DNA of 64,000 nucleotides from JACPRL01 sp035573715 (GCA_035573715.1 DATLZZ010000019.1:34138-98137); one strand, 5' to 3'; positions 44,125 through 53,142 are shown, counted from the stretch's first letter. The notes: generated from the letters alone by a model not told the origin. A program made the numbers and translations.

Positions 44125-44367
44125 ATGGCGTTAGTGCCGATTAAGACTTCAACCGGGACCGGCTACTGCGACTGCATCTGCGGATGCTACGAGCTGGCCT
44201 CGATGCGCGACGATGAGACCGGGCGCGGCTACTGCTATCGCTGCGCAGAGGAGCACCTGGAGCGCAACCGCAAAGTTCTCAAGCGCATCCCGCGCCGGCA
44301 GCCGCCCGCCGCCACTCCGACGCTTCCGCCCGGCGCCAAGCCGCCGGCGCTTCAGCACTCCGCGTAA
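44125..44367 (+). CDS. small Cys-rich putative zinc protein
   Basis: 80 residues. GYCDCICGCYELA and GYCYRCAEEHLE give six cysteines in the first half, two of them paired as C-x-x-C, a likely structural zinc or iron site; the second half is a basic, Pro-rich tail (RIPRRQPPAATPTLPPGAKP). TTGGAGGAATCC is a strong Shine-Dalgarno before the ATG. It sits 23 bases after trpG, probably on the same transcript. No family recognised. A longer in-frame reading back through trpG is ruled out by overlap and composition. Confidence 0.72.
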   Translation: MALVPIKTSTGTGYCDCICGCYELASMRDDETGRGYCYRCAEEHLERNRKVLKRIPRRQPPAATPTLPPGAKPPALQHSA

Positions 44368-44370
44368 TAC

Positions 44371-44411
44371 GCGGGGCTGCGCCCCGCTGACGGGCAAGAA
44401 TGCCTGTCCTA
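44371..44411. repeat. double palindrome flush with the amidohydrolase stop, copy 2 of 2
   Basis: First a hairpin GCGGGGC/GCCCCGC (44371-44387), then GACGGGCA-AGAA-TGCCTGTC (44389-44408), which is the reverse complement of the leuD-end repeat with one base changed. It is followed at once by CTA (44409-44411), the TAG stop of the minus-strand amidohydrolase. Both copies therefore begin directly after a TAG. Confidence 0.75.
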
Positions 44412-45683
44412 CAGAGGACTGTTCTTGTAGACCTTCCCGCCCTTCATCACGAACGTTACGTCCTCGAGCGCTTGCACGTTCTCGAGTGGGTTGCCGCTGA
44501 CGGCGATGAGGTCGGCCTGCTTGCCGACTTCAATGGCGCCGATTTCGTTCTGCAATCCCAACGCCTCCGCCGCTACCAGCGTAGCCGACTGAATTGCCTG
44601 CAACGGCGTCATCCCCAGCTTGACCATCAGCGCGAACTCGCGCCCGCCCTGCCCGTGCGGGAATACCGCCGAGTCAGTGCCGAACGCGACTTTGACGCCG
44701 GCCGCGAATGCAGCCCGGAAGGCGCGCTCGCGCGCTTCCATCAGCCCGCGCATTTTGCGCAGGCCATAATCCGGTATGCCGACCTTCTCGCCTTCGGTTA
44801 CGATGTACTCACCGGTGTAAATCGTCGGCACCAGATAAGCGCCGCGCTCCTTCATCAGCCGGATGCCCTCACCATCAATCAGCGAGCCGTGCTCAATGGT
44901 GTCGACGCCGGCGCGAAGCGCCAGGTTGATGCCCTCGGTGCCGTGCGCGTGGGCTGCCACCTTGCGTCCCAGCTTGTGGGCTTCTTCGACGATGGCGTGC
45001 ATTTCTTCAAAGGTATACTGCGTCGCGCCGGGCTCGTCGCCCTTGGAGAGCACGCCGCCGGTGGCACAGAACTTGATGACGTCGGCGCCGTACTTGATGT
45101 TCTCGCGCACCTTGGCGCGCACCGCCCAGGGGCCGTCGGCCACGCCGCGGGCGCGGTGGTCGTACTCCACCGGCAGCAGGTTGTCGTCGCAGTGGCCGCC
45201 GGTGATGCCGAGCGAGGGCCCGCTCGCCAGGATGCGCGGGCCGGGGAGGTCGCCGTCGTTGACGGCGTCGCGCAAGGCAATGTCGGCAAAGCCGCCGGCG
45301 CCGACGTCGCGAACCGTAGTAAAGCCAGCCTCAAGCACTTTGCGCGCGCCCACAACGCCGAAGAGCGCCTGGCGCATCTGCGAGATGCCAAGGCCGCGGT
45401 AGCCGAAGTAGCGGTTGTCGCCAGTCAGATGGGTGTGCGAGTCAATCAGACCAGGCAGCACTGTGGCCTGGCTGAGATCGATGATCTGCGCGCCGCTCGG
45501 CAGGCGCAGGTTTTCGCCGACGGCAACCACCTTGCCGTCGCGCACCAGGATGGTGACGTTCGAGCGCAACTCGCCCGTGCGGACGTCGAGCAGGCGCCCC
45601 GCGCGAATGGCCGTCGGGTTCTCTTGCGCGTCCAGCGGCAGCGCCCAGCTCATCAACACAAGCAGCAAAAGCAGTCGCTTCAT
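44409..45683 (-). CDS. secreted amidohydrolase (imidazolonepropionase/prolidase-like)
   Basis: 424 residues. Signal peptide ~1-19 (LLLLLVLMSWALPLDA). Metal site: DSHTHLTGD (H-x-H), ADVIKFCATGGV (Lys bridge), AAHAHGTEGI, IEHGSLID and FGTDSAVFPHG (Asp). The fold is the amidohydrolase barrel flanked by a beta-sandwich (AIRAGRLLDVRTGE and LIAVSGNPLENV). Close relatives are exported Xaa-Pro dipeptidase-type hydrolases. Its stop codon is contiguous with a palindromic repeat. Confidence 0.9.
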   Translation of the reverse strand: MKRLLLLLVLMSWALPLDAQENPTAIRAGRLLDVRTGELRSNVTILVRDGKVVAVGENLRLPSGAQIIDLSQATVLPGLIDSHTHLTGDNRYFGYRGLGISQMRQALFGVVGARKVLEAGFTTVRDVGAGGFADIALRDAVNDGDLPGPRILASGPSLGITGGHCDDNLLPVEYDHRARGVADGPWAVRAKVRENIKYGADVIKFCATGGVLSKGDEPGATQYTFEEMHAIVEEAHKLGRKVAAHAHGTEGINLALRAGVDTIEHGSLIDGEGIRLMKERGAYLVPTIYTGEYIVTEGEKVGIPDYGLRKMRGLMEARERAFRAAFAAGVKVAFGTDSAVFPHGQGGREFALMVKLGMTPLQAIQSATLVAAEALGLQNEIGAIEVGKQADLIAVSGNPLENVQALEDVTFVMKGGKVYKNSPL

Positions 45684-45693
45684 CTGTTCCTCC

Positions 45694-46491
45694 TCAGGAT
45701 TGCTTTTCAGCTACAAAGATCATTTCGGGCGAGTCGTCGCGCAGCGGGGTGCGGTCGAAGTCGCCGTACAAATGCACCAGGTTGAACCGGGCGCGCGCGA
45801 GCAAGTGCTCCAACTCGTAGCGATAGAAGTAGCGCAAGGGGAACCGCTCGACGATCCGTTCCTTCCCGCCGTCGGCATGGGTCAGATAGTAGATAAACTC
45901 GATTTCGTTGACCTGTTCGGCGCGATGATAGGCGGCAATGCGGCAAGTGCGCCGGAAACTGCGCCCGTCCGTAAGCGGTGTTTCGCCGAATTCCTCTCTC
46001 TCTTCCAGGTACTCGGGATCGGGGAGGTATCGCGGATTGGGATGAAAGAAATCGAAAGCCAGCCGGCCGCCGGGTGCGAGGTGGCGATGAACGGCGCTCA
46101 AGCAGGCGAGTTGTTCTTCGACACGCAGCAGGTGCTGGAAGCCGCGGAAGGGAATGGTGACGAGGGCGAAGTTCTCGTTGAGATTGAAACTGGTCATGTC
46201 GCCGTGCACCAGGTGCGCGCGCTTCTGGACTTCCGTTGGCTGCCGCTGAAGCTTGATGCGGCAGCGATCGAGCATGCTGGTCGAGGCGTCCAGGCCGACG
46301 ACTTTGAAGCCAGCAGCGGCGGTGGGAATCAGAATGCGCCCCGTGCCGCAGCCCAGCTCCAGCGTCTTGCCGTTGGCCTGGCGTGCGCAGTCGACGTAGA
46401 AGGCCACGTCCGCGCGCGACGAATAGAGCGGCGTGTAGTCGTAGAGCTCCGCCGCCAGGGGGTTGCGGTCGTAGGGCCCGTAGGGACTCAT
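45694..46491 (-). CDS. class I SAM-dependent methyltransferase
   Basis: 265 residues. Motif I TLELGCGTGRILIPTA, an acidic residue in VVGLDASTSMLDRC, then VHGDMTSFNL and IPFRGFQHLL; strands LAFDFFHPNPRYL and a C-terminal YRYELEHLLARARF complete the Rossmann-like fold. It starts at 46491, where ATG overlaps the trpD stop (TGATG), so it is translationally coupled to trpD. The substrate is unknown. Confidence 0.88.
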   Translation of the reverse strand: MSPYGPYDRNPLAAELYDYTPLYSSRADVAFYVDCARQANGKTLELGCGTGRILIPTAAAGFKVVGLDASTSMLDRCRIKLQRQPTEVQKRAHLVHGDMTSFNLNENFALVTIPFRGFQHLLRVEEQLACLSAVHRHLAPGGRLAFDFFHPNPRYLPDPEYLEEREEFGETPLTDGRSFRRTCRIAAYHRAEQVNEIEFIYYLTHADGGKERIVERFPLRYFYRYELEHLLARARFNLVHLYGDFDRTPLRDDSPEMIFVAEKQS

Positions 46492-47558
46492 CACGGGATC
46501 GGCGTTTGGTGTCGATTGGTGAATGCGACCAAGTCGCGCAGGCACTTGCCGGCTTTGCCCGAGCCGATGGCTTCGGCCGCCAGTGCGACTCCTTGGCAAA
46601 ACCCATCCGCGCACCCGGCGGCCACGAGCGCCAGCGAGGTGTTCATCAGGACGGCATCGCGGTAGGCGCTGCGCTCGCCGGCCAGCACGCGCTTGAGGAT
46701 GGATGCGTTGGTTTCGGCGTCGCCGCCCGCCAGCGATTCCCTCGGTGCGCGCGACAAACCGAAGTCTTCAGGCGAGATCTCGAAGCGACGTAGACCGTTG
46801 GAGTTGATTTCGACGACGTCCGTGATGTCGGAGAGTGAAGCCTCATCCAGCCCGTCGTGGCTGTGCAGGACAAAGGCGCGCTCGACGCCGAGCTCACACA
46901 GCGTCGCGGCAACCGGCTCGAGCCAGCGCTCTTCATAGACGCCCGTCACCTGGGCCTCCACTCGCGCCGGATTGGTCAGCGGGCCGAGGAGATTGAACAC
47001 TGTGCGTACCTTGAGCTCGCGCCGAGCTTTCTGAGCGTGCTTCATTGCCGTGTGAAAAGCCGGCGCAAAGACAAAGCCGATACCGATCTCTGCGATGGCG
47101 CTCGCGACTGTATCGGGCTCGGCCAGCAGGTTCACGCCCAGTGCTTCCAGCACGTCGGCGCTGCCGCAGCGGCTGGAGAGGGAACGGTTGCCGTGCTTGG
47201 CCACCCGCGCACCGGCGGCCGCGGCGACGAAGGCCGCAGCAGTGGAGACGTTGAACGTGCCCGCGCCATCGCCGCCGGTTCCGCAAGTGTCAAGCAGGGG
47301 GGCCGCCGGGCGAGGAACGTTTCCGAAAACCGGTCGCGCGTGGGCGCGCATCGCCTCCGCGAAGCCCACCAGCTCTTCCACCGTTTCGCCGCGTTGCTGC
47401 AACGCCAGTAGAAGCGAGGCAATCTGCTCGTCAGTGGCTTCGCCGCGGAGGATGACTTCCATCACCTCACGAGCCTCGGCGCGCGTAAGGGCTTCGCGCG
47501 GCACTCGCGCCACTCGCTCGCGAAAGTCGTTACCTTGCTTTCGTTCGTTGGCTGCCAT
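46491..47558 (-). CDS. trpD: anthranilate phosphoribosyltransferase
   Basis: Second step of Trp synthesis, joining anthranilate and PRPP. 355 residues. DTCGTGGDGAGTFNVSTAAA is the PRPP loop; VAKHGNRSLSSRCGSADVLEALG, GFVFAPAFHTAMKHA and FNLLGPLTNPA follow as in the family. I chose the ATG at 47558; upstream codons are not protein-like. Separate from both trpEG (opposite strand, 2.4 kb away) and trpCFBA. Divergent from sucC. Confidence 0.96.
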   Translation of the reverse strand: MAANERKQGNDFRERVARVPREALTRAEAREVMEVILRGEATDEQIASLLLALQQRGETVEELVGFAEAMRAHARPVFGNVPRPAAPLLDTCGTGGDGAGTFNVSTAAAFVAAAAGARVAKHGNRSLSSRCGSADVLEALGVNLLAEPDTVASAIAEIGIGFVFAPAFHTAMKHAQKARRELKVRTVFNLLGPLTNPARVEAQVTGVYEERWLEPVAATLCELGVERAFVLHSHDGLDEASLSDITDVVEINSNGLRRFEISPEDFGLSRAPRESLAGGDAETNASILKRVLAGERSAYRDAVLMNTSLALVAAGCADGFCQGVALAAEAIGSGKAGKCLRDLVAFTNRHQTPIP

Positions 47559-47641
47559 ATACTGCGATGTTTCGTTGCGGTGAATCGCGCATTCTAGTGC
47601 CGCAGCGCTTCCCAGAGCAATCCCGCAAGAAGGAAGACTGG

Positions 47642-48808
47642 ATGAAGATTCACGAATACCAGGCCAAGCAGATTTTTGCGCGCTACGGTGTGCCGATTCC
47701 CCGCGGCGAGGCCGCCGCCACACCAGCCGAGGCGCGCGCCGTCGCCCAGAAGCTGGGCACCGAAGTTGTCGTTAAAGCCCAGATTCACGCTGGCGGCCGT
47801 GGCAAGGCGGGCGGCATCCGCAAGGCGAAGTCTCCCGAAGAAGCCGAGCACCACGCGGCGGCCATGCTGGGCCAGCCGCTGGTAACCAATCAGACCGGCC
47901 CCGAGGGCCGCATCGTCCGCCGCGTGCTGGTAGAAGAGACGCTCCCCATCGAGCGCGAGCTCTACCTCGGAATCATCATTGACCGCGCCCAGGGCCGCTC
48001 CGTGGTGATGGCCTCGGCGGCGGGCGGGATGGACATCGAAGAAGTGGCGCGGGAGAAGCCGGGGGCCATTCTCCGCGCGGCCGTGGACCCCCTCACCGGC
48101 TTGGCTGACTTTCAGGTGCGCCAACTGGTCTTTGGACTGGGCTTGAAAGACGACCAGGTGAAACAGGGCAGCCAACTGCTCGCCGCGCTCTATCGGATCT
48201 TCGTAGAAACGGACTCTTCGCTCGCGGAAGTCAATCCTTTGATTGTTACGGGTGACGGCCGCGTGATTGCACTGGACGCCAAACTCAACTTCGACGACAA
48301 CGCTCTCTATCGCCACCCCGAGCTGCACGACCTGCGCGACTTGAACGAGGAAGAGCCGCTCGAAATCGAAGCTTCCAAACACTCGCTCAATTACATCAAG
48401 CTCGACGGCAACGTGGGCTGCATGGTCAACGGCGCCGGGCTGGCGATGGCAACGATGGACATCATCAAGCTGGCTGGCGGCCAGCCGGCGAACTTTCTCG
48501 ATGTGGGCGGCGGCGCGAGCGCCGACCAGATCCGTGAAGCCTTCAAGATTCTGGTGGCCGACAAGCATGTCAAGGCCGTGCTCATCAACATCTTCGGCGG
48601 CATCCTGCGCTGCGACCGCCTGGCCACCGGCGTGGTGGAGGCAGCCCGGCAGCTCAACCTCACTATTCCCGTTGTGGTGCGTATGGAGGGGACTAACGTG
48701 GAACTGGGCCGGAAGATTCTGCGCGAGTCCGGGCTCAACTTCACGGTCGCGATGAACATGGCGGACGCCGCGCGGAAGGTCGTCGGTCTAGCGAAGGGTG
48801 CGCGATGA
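47642..48808 (+). CDS. sucC: succinyl-CoA ligase beta subunit
   Basis: TCA-cycle substrate-level phosphorylation. 388 residues. MKIHEYQAKQIFARYGVP is the ATP-grasp N-terminus; KAQIHAGGRGKAGG, EVNPLIVTGDG, LDAKLNFDDNALYRH, and LDVGGGAS with FGGILRCD in the CoA-ligase domain. The ATG has AAGAAGGAAGAC upstream. The stop overlaps sucD (ATGA). ndk follows sucD with a one-base overlap, a suggestive link because the ligase makes nucleoside triphosphates. Confidence 0.97.
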   Translation: MKIHEYQAKQIFARYGVPIPRGEAAATPAEARAVAQKLGTEVVVKAQIHAGGRGKAGGIRKAKSPEEAEHHAAAMLGQPLVTNQTGPEGRIVRRVLVEETLPIERELYLGIIIDRAQGRSVVMASAAGGMDIEEVAREKPGAILRAAVDPLTGLADFQVRQLVFGLGLKDDQVKQGSQLLAALYRIFVETDSSLAEVNPLIVTGDGRVIALDAKLNFDDNALYRHPELHDLRDLNEEEPLEIEASKHSLNYIKLDGNVGCMVNGAGLAMATMDIIKLAGGQPANFLDVGGGASADQIREAFKILVADKHVKAVLINIFGGILRCDRLATGVVEAARQLNLTIPVVVRMEGTNVELGRKILRESGLNFTVAMNMADAARKVVGLAKGAR

Positions 48809-49689
48809 GCGTGCTGGTCGGCAAGAAGACGCGAGTGGTGGTGCAGGGGCTGACCGGGCGCGAGGGCAGCTTTCACGCCGAGCAGATGATTGAGTACGGC
48901 ACGAAAGTTGTGGCCGGTGTAACGCCGGGCAAGGGCGGCTCGAAGCACCTTGGCGTTCCGGTGTTCAACACTGTGACCGATGCGGTGCGCAAGACGGGCG
49001 CCAACGCCTCGGTGATTTTCGTTCCGCCACCGTTCGCCGCTGACGCGATGATGGAAGCGGCGGAGGCCGGCCTGGCGCTCGTGGTCTGCATCACCGAAGG
49101 CATCCCGACGCTCGACATGGTGAAGGTGAAGCCGTACCTGGACGCGCGCGGCACGCGGCTCATCGGGCCCAACTGTCCGGGTATCATTTCACCCGGCCAG
49201 TGCAAGATCGGCATTATGCCGGGTTTCATCCACAAGCGCGGCACGGTGGGCGTGGTCTCGCGCTCGGGAACGCTGACCTACGAAGCGGTGGCGCAGCTCA
49301 CCGCGCTCGGTCTGGGGCAATCCACCTGCATCGGCATTGGCGGCGACCCCATCATCGGGACGACCTTTCTGGATGCCATTCAGTTATTCAACGACGACCC
49401 GCAGACCAAGGCTATCGTGATGATCGGGGAAATCGGTGGCACAGCAGAAGAGGCCGCCGCCGCTTACATCCAAAAGCATGTGCGCAAGCCCGTAGTAGGG
49501 TTCATTGCTGGTCGGACGGCGCCGCCAGGACGCCGCATGGGCCACGCCGGAGCCATCATCGCCGGCGGGAAAGGCACTGCGGCTGAGAAAATGGCAGCGA
49601 TGAAGAAAGCCGGCATCCGCGTGGTGGAAAGCCCGGCGGAGATCGGAACCACCGTGGCGGCCGTTTTGAAGAGGAAGAGGAGAGGCTGA
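48805..49689 (+). CDS. sucD: succinyl-CoA ligase alpha subunit
   Basis: 294 residues. VQGLTGREGSFHAEQM binds CoA, GPNCPGIISPGQCKIGIMPG follows, and the phosphohistidine is in MGHAGAII (about residue 250). GRTAPPGRRMGH is typical. It overlaps sucC by four bases and ndk by one. Confidence 0.97.
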   Translation: MSVLVGKKTRVVVQGLTGREGSFHAEQMIEYGTKVVAGVTPGKGGSKHLGVPVFNTVTDAVRKTGANASVIFVPPPFAADAMMEAAEAGLALVVCITEGIPTLDMVKVKPYLDARGTRLIGPNCPGIISPGQCKIGIMPGFIHKRGTVGVVSRSGTLTYEAVAQLTALGLGQSTCIGIGGDPIIGTTFLDAIQLFNDDPQTKAIVMIGEIGGTAEEAAAAYIQKHVRKPVVGFIAGRTAPPGRRMGHAGAIIAGGKGTAAEKMAAMKKAGIRVVESPAEIGTTVAAVLKRKRRG

Positions 49690-50108
49690 TGGCGACAGAG
49701 CGTACGTTAGCGATTGTGAAGCCCGATGCGATGGAGCGCGGCCTGCAGGGAGAGATTCTGAAGCGCATCCACGAGGCGGGCTTCCGGATTGTGGCGATCA
49801 AGTCGCTGCGACTCACCAGGGCGGAAGCGGAGGGCTTCTACGCCGTGCACCGCGGAAAACCGTTCTTCGCGCCGCTGACCGAGTTCATGAGTTCCGGCAA
49901 GGTCATTGTTGCCGTGCTCGAGGCCGAGAATGCCATCGCGCGCTGGCGCGACGCCATGGGCGCCACCGACCCCGCGAAGGCAGCACCGGGCACTATCCGC
50001 CGCGACTTCGGCACCAGCATCCAGAACAACTGCGCGCACGGCTCCGACGCTCCCGATGCCGCCGCCTTCGAAATCGGTTACTTCTTTTCCGCCCACGAGC
50101 TCCTGTAG
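49689..50108 (+). CDS. ndk: nucleoside diphosphate kinase
   Basis: 139 residues. ERTLAIVKPDAMERG, GFRIVAIKSLRLTRAEAEGFY, MGATDPAKAAPGTIRRDFG, and the phosphohistidine motif NCAHGSD near residue 117, where most NDKs read N-x-x-HGSD. Equilibrates nucleoside triphosphates. Start codon shares its A with the sucD stop (TGATG). A TATAAT box follows the stop by 31 bases for the next gene. Confidence 0.96.
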   Translation: MATERTLAIVKPDAMERGLQGEILKRIHEAGFRIVAIKSLRLTRAEAEGFYAVHRGKPFFAPLTEFMSSGKVIVAVLEAENAIARWRDAMGATDPAKAAPGTIRRDFGTSIQNNCAHGSDAPDAAAFEIGYFFSAHELL

Positions 50109-50138
50109 TTTCGTTTTCTCCCGCAACCTGGCTCCGTC

Positions 50139-50144
50139 TATAAT
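50139..50144 (+). promoter_or_regulatory. putative -10 box of the histidine kinase operon
   Basis: Perfect TATAAT, 32 bases before the kinase ATG. The -35 region (TTTTCT at about 50114) is weak. Confidence 0.45.
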
Positions 50145-50176
50145 CGTCGCTGAAGGGCGTTCCGCCCGGGCAATCC

Positions 50177-51664
50177 ATGAGTCGCCCTGAGCACAAACAC
50201 GAGAACCCCGAACCGCTGTCGTTGGGCCGTCCGGCGCGTGCGGAGGATGAGATTGATCGCTTCTTCCGCGTCAGCCTCGATTTGCTCTGCATCGCCGGTT
50301 TCGACGGCTACTTCAAACGCCTGAACCCGGCCTGGGAAACCGCGCTGGGCTGGAGCCTGGGTGAGCTGGTTTCGGTGCCCTACATCGAGTTTGTTCATCC
50401 CGATGACCGCGTGGCCACGCTGGCCGAAGCCAAAAAACTCACCACCGGAAAACTGACGCTGACGTTTGAGAACCGCTACCGCTGCAAGGACGGTTCCTAC
50501 AGGTGGCTGCAGTGGAACGTGGTGCCGGTGCCGGAGCAGGAGATGCTCTATGCGGCGGCGCGCGACATCACGCACCTGAAGGAAGCCGAGGAGCAATTGC
50601 AGCGCTACGCGGCGGAGATCAGCGACCTCTACAACAACGCGCCCTGCGGCTACCACTCGCTTAATCCCGATGGCGTCTTCGTCCGCATCAACGATACCGA
50701 GCTCAAGTGGCTGGGTTACAGGCGCGAAGAAATCGTCGGCAAGAAGAGATTCGTCGATCTGGTGACCCTGGACGGCCAGAAGCGCTTTCCGGAGTTGTTC
50801 GCCGGCTTCAAGCGGCGTGGCTGGGTGCGCGACTTGGAATTCGACATGGTACGCAAGGACGGCACGGTGCTGCCTGTGATCATCAACTCCGTTGCGGTGT
50901 GGGACACCGCCGGCAACTACCAGATGAGCCGCTCGACCGTGTTCGACAACACAGACCGCAAAGCGTTGGAGCGGGCCAAGGACGAGTTCCTCTCCATGGT
51001 CGGCCACGAGTTGCGCAATCCGATTACCACGCTGCGCGCCGGCCTGAGCCTGCTGGCCACGGGCAAGCTCGGCGAACTGACACCGAAAGGCCAGCACCTG
51101 TTGCAAATCGCCGTCGAAGATACCGAAAGGCTCACGCGGCTGGTGAACGACATGGTGGACATGCAGCGGCTGAAGCTGGGCCGCTTCACTTTGTCCCGTC
51201 AGAGCTGCGACGCGGCGCTGCTGGTCCATCAGGCGGCTGACGCTGTGCATCCACTCGCCGAGAAGGCCGGCATCCGCCTAGAAGTGACGGCCGAATCAGC
51301 GCCCGTCTGGGCCGACCCCGACCGCGTTGTGCAGACGCTCACCAACCTTCTCACCAATGCCATTCGCTTCTCGCCCAAGGACTCGGTTGTGAAAGCGCGC
51401 GTTGCGCCCCAGTCGAGCGGGGTGTTGTTTCAGGTAATCGACCAGGGCTGCGGAATCGAGAAGGAGATGCAGGAAGCCGTGTTCGAACGGTTCCGGCAGG
51501 CGAAGGCGACCGCGGCCCAGGGCCAAGGCGGCCTGGGCCTGGGATTGGCGGTGTGTCGCGGCATCGTCGAGCAACACGGCGGCAAGATTTGGGTGGAGAG
51601 CGAGCCCGGCCAAGGCTCCACGTTTTCCTTCAGCCTACCGACGACCCCGGAGAAGGACGGATGA
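50177..51664 (+). CDS. PAS-PAS sensor histidine kinase
   Basis: 495 residues, no transmembrane helix, so cytosolic. PAS 1 at about 27-135 (ALGWSLGELVSVPYIEFVHPDD), PAS 2 at about 148-262 (WLGYRREEIVGKKRFVDLV). HisKA has SMVGHELRNPITTLR with phospho-His about 277. The ATPase domain carries N-box NLLTNAIRFSP, G1 DQGCGIEKE, and G2 GQGGLGLGLAVCRGIV. It forms an operon with the receiver/ATPase protein next (ATGA overlap). No ligand can be inferred for the PAS domains. Confidence 0.94.
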   Translation: MSRPEHKHENPEPLSLGRPARAEDEIDRFFRVSLDLLCIAGFDGYFKRLNPAWETALGWSLGELVSVPYIEFVHPDDRVATLAEAKKLTTGKLTLTFENRYRCKDGSYRWLQWNVVPVPEQEMLYAAARDITHLKEAEEQLQRYAAEISDLYNNAPCGYHSLNPDGVFVRINDTELKWLGYRREEIVGKKRFVDLVTLDGQKRFPELFAGFKRRGWVRDLEFDMVRKDGTVLPVIINSVAVWDTAGNYQMSRSTVFDNTDRKALERAKDEFLSMVGHELRNPITTLRAGLSLLATGKLGELTPKGQHLLQIAVEDTERLTRLVNDMVDMQRLKLGRFTLSRQSCDAALLVHQAADAVHPLAEKAGIRLEVTAESAPVWADPDRVVQTLTNLLTNAIRFSPKDSVVKARVAPQSSGVLFQVIDQGCGIEKEMQEAVFERFRQAKATAAQGQGGLGLGLAVCRGIVEQHGGKIWVESEPGQGSTFSFSLPTTPEKDG

Positions 51665-52506
51665 GCCGCGTGCTGGTTGTAGACGACGACGAGCATCTGC
51701 GCTCCGTACTCGCCACCTTGCTGGAGACTGCCGGCTACCAAGTGACGACCGCCGGCGACGGTGCCGAAGGCTTGCAGCGGCTGGAGCGTGAACCGTTCGA
51801 CCTGATGCTGCTCGACGTCTGGATGCCGCGCATGACCGGTCTCGAAGTGCTCACGCAGCTCAAGTCACGGGCGCCCTCGCTGCGCGTCATTCTACTTACC
51901 GCCGACGACACGCCCGATACCGTGCTGCACGCCCTGCGCGACCAGGCCTACCAATTCGTCCGCAAGCCCTTCGACCCGGAGGCGCTGCTGGCGGCTGTGG
52001 GCAACGCTCTGGGCGCCGGCGCGGCCGTGCAGCCCATTGAAGTGCTCTCGGCCCAGCCGCATTGGGTGGAGCTTCTCGTCCCCTGCCAGTTGGAGGTGGC
52101 CGACCGCATCCAGGGCTTTCTGATGACGCTGGAGGCTGGGCTACCCGAGAAAGTCCGCGAGTCGGTGGGGATTGCCTTCCGCGAGCTGTTGCTCAATGCC
52201 ATCGAATGGGGTGGCAAGTTCGACCCGACGCGCAAAGTGCGTATCGCCTACCTGCGCACCGAGCGCCTGCTGCTCTATCGCATCGCCGACCCCGGCAGCG
52301 GGTTCCGGTTCGACGCCCTCGAGCACTCCGCTCTCGCCAATCCGGCCGACAATCCGGTGCAGCACCTGAAAGTGCGCGAAGAGAAGGGAATCCGCGCCGG
52401 CGGCTTCGGGATCCTGATGACGCGGGCGATGGTGGACGAACTGCTCTACAACGAAGCGCAGAACGAGGTGGTCTTCATCAAGTATCTGGACAAACCCGGC
52501 GACTAG
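51661..52506 (+). CDS. response regulator with an anti-sigma-type HATPase output domain
   Basis: 281 residues. Receiver domain ~1-120: VVDDDEH acidic pair, phospho-Asp in LMLLDVWMPRMTG (D52), Thr in LLTADD and Lys in VRKPFD. The output, ~135-275, is not DNA-binding but a GHKL ATPase: VGIAFRELLLNAIEWGGKFDP (N-box), IADPGSGF (G1), REEKGIRAGGFGILMTRAMVDEL (G2). This resembles RsbW/SpoIIAB-type serine kinases. It suggests phosphorelay control of a partner-switching module, though no STAS or sigma partner adjoins. Confidence 0.9.
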   Translation: MSRVLVVDDDEHLRSVLATLLETAGYQVTTAGDGAEGLQRLEREPFDLMLLDVWMPRMTGLEVLTQLKSRAPSLRVILLTADDTPDTVLHALRDQAYQFVRKPFDPEALLAAVGNALGAGAAVQPIEVLSAQPHWVELLVPCQLEVADRIQGFLMTLEAGLPEKVRESVGIAFRELLLNAIEWGGKFDPTRKVRIAYLRTERLLLYRIADPGSGFRFDALEHSALANPADNPVQHLKVREEKGIRAGGFGILMTRAMVDELLYNEAQNEVVFIKYLDKPGD

Positions 52507-52545
52507 TAGGCGCATAACGACACTTGCCAACAAGGTCGAACGGGC

Positions 52546-53142
52546 CTAGGCCAACCCAAAGTAGGGGACCCACTTCGCGGCCAGTTCCTCCCGCGAGTTC
52601 ACCTGCATCTTGTTCAGCAGGCTGCTGACGTGGTGCTTCACGGTGCGCTCGCTGACGCCCACCATCTCGGCGATTTCGCGGTTGGAGAACCGCCGCAGCA
52701 GCAGCTCCATAATCTGGCTCTCCCGCTGCGTCATCGAAAGGCTCCAGGCCTGCGCCCGCCGCGCCTGGCTGATGCGCATCCAGCGCACCACGACCGCGGC
52801 GGGATACCAGAGCTGGCCCTCGGCCAGCCGGCGCACGGCGCGCGGCAGGTCGCGTTCGTAGCGGTCGTAGTGCACGAGTCCCCAGACGCCGCGGAACAGC
52901 CAACGTAGGCACTCGTTGTCATCGCAGGGGAACGAGAGCACCAGCGGCCGCATAGCGGGGAAGCGCAGGCGCGCCATGGTGAGCACCGCTTCCACCGAGC
53001 TCGATTCGCTGTCGAACACGCCGACGTGAAACTTCTCCTCCCGGCGCGCCAGCCGGAAGTCTTTTTCCGCTTCCAGCACGCGCTGATAGGCGTCGGCCGC
53101 AACCGGATGGGAGGCGAAGATGCGCAGAGTGATGTGCGGCAC
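52546..53142 (-). CDS. LuxR/NarL-type regulator with degenerate receiver-like domain
   Basis: 198 residues. The C-terminal 60 are a LuxR-family HTH: TQRESQIMELLLRRFSNREI, GVSERTVKHHVSSLLNKM. The N-terminal ~120 have the strand-helix rhythm of a receiver (ITLRIFASHPVAADAYQRVL, FHVGVFDSES with a possible Asp 44, LVLSFPCDDNEC) but the acidic pair is missing, so phosphorylation is doubtful. GTG start at 53142 with AGGAG eight bases upstream. It is convergent with the two-component pair, and may be an orphan regulator. Confidence 0.85.
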   Translation of the reverse strand: MPHITLRIFASHPVAADAYQRVLEAEKDFRLARREEKFHVGVFDSESSSVEAVLTMARLRFPAMRPLVLSFPCDDNECLRWLFRGVWGLVHYDRYERDLPRAVRRLAEGQLWYPAAVVVRWMRISQARRAQAWSLSMTQRESQIMELLLRRFSNREIAEMVGVSERTVKHHVSSLLNKMQVNSREELAAKWVPYFGLA

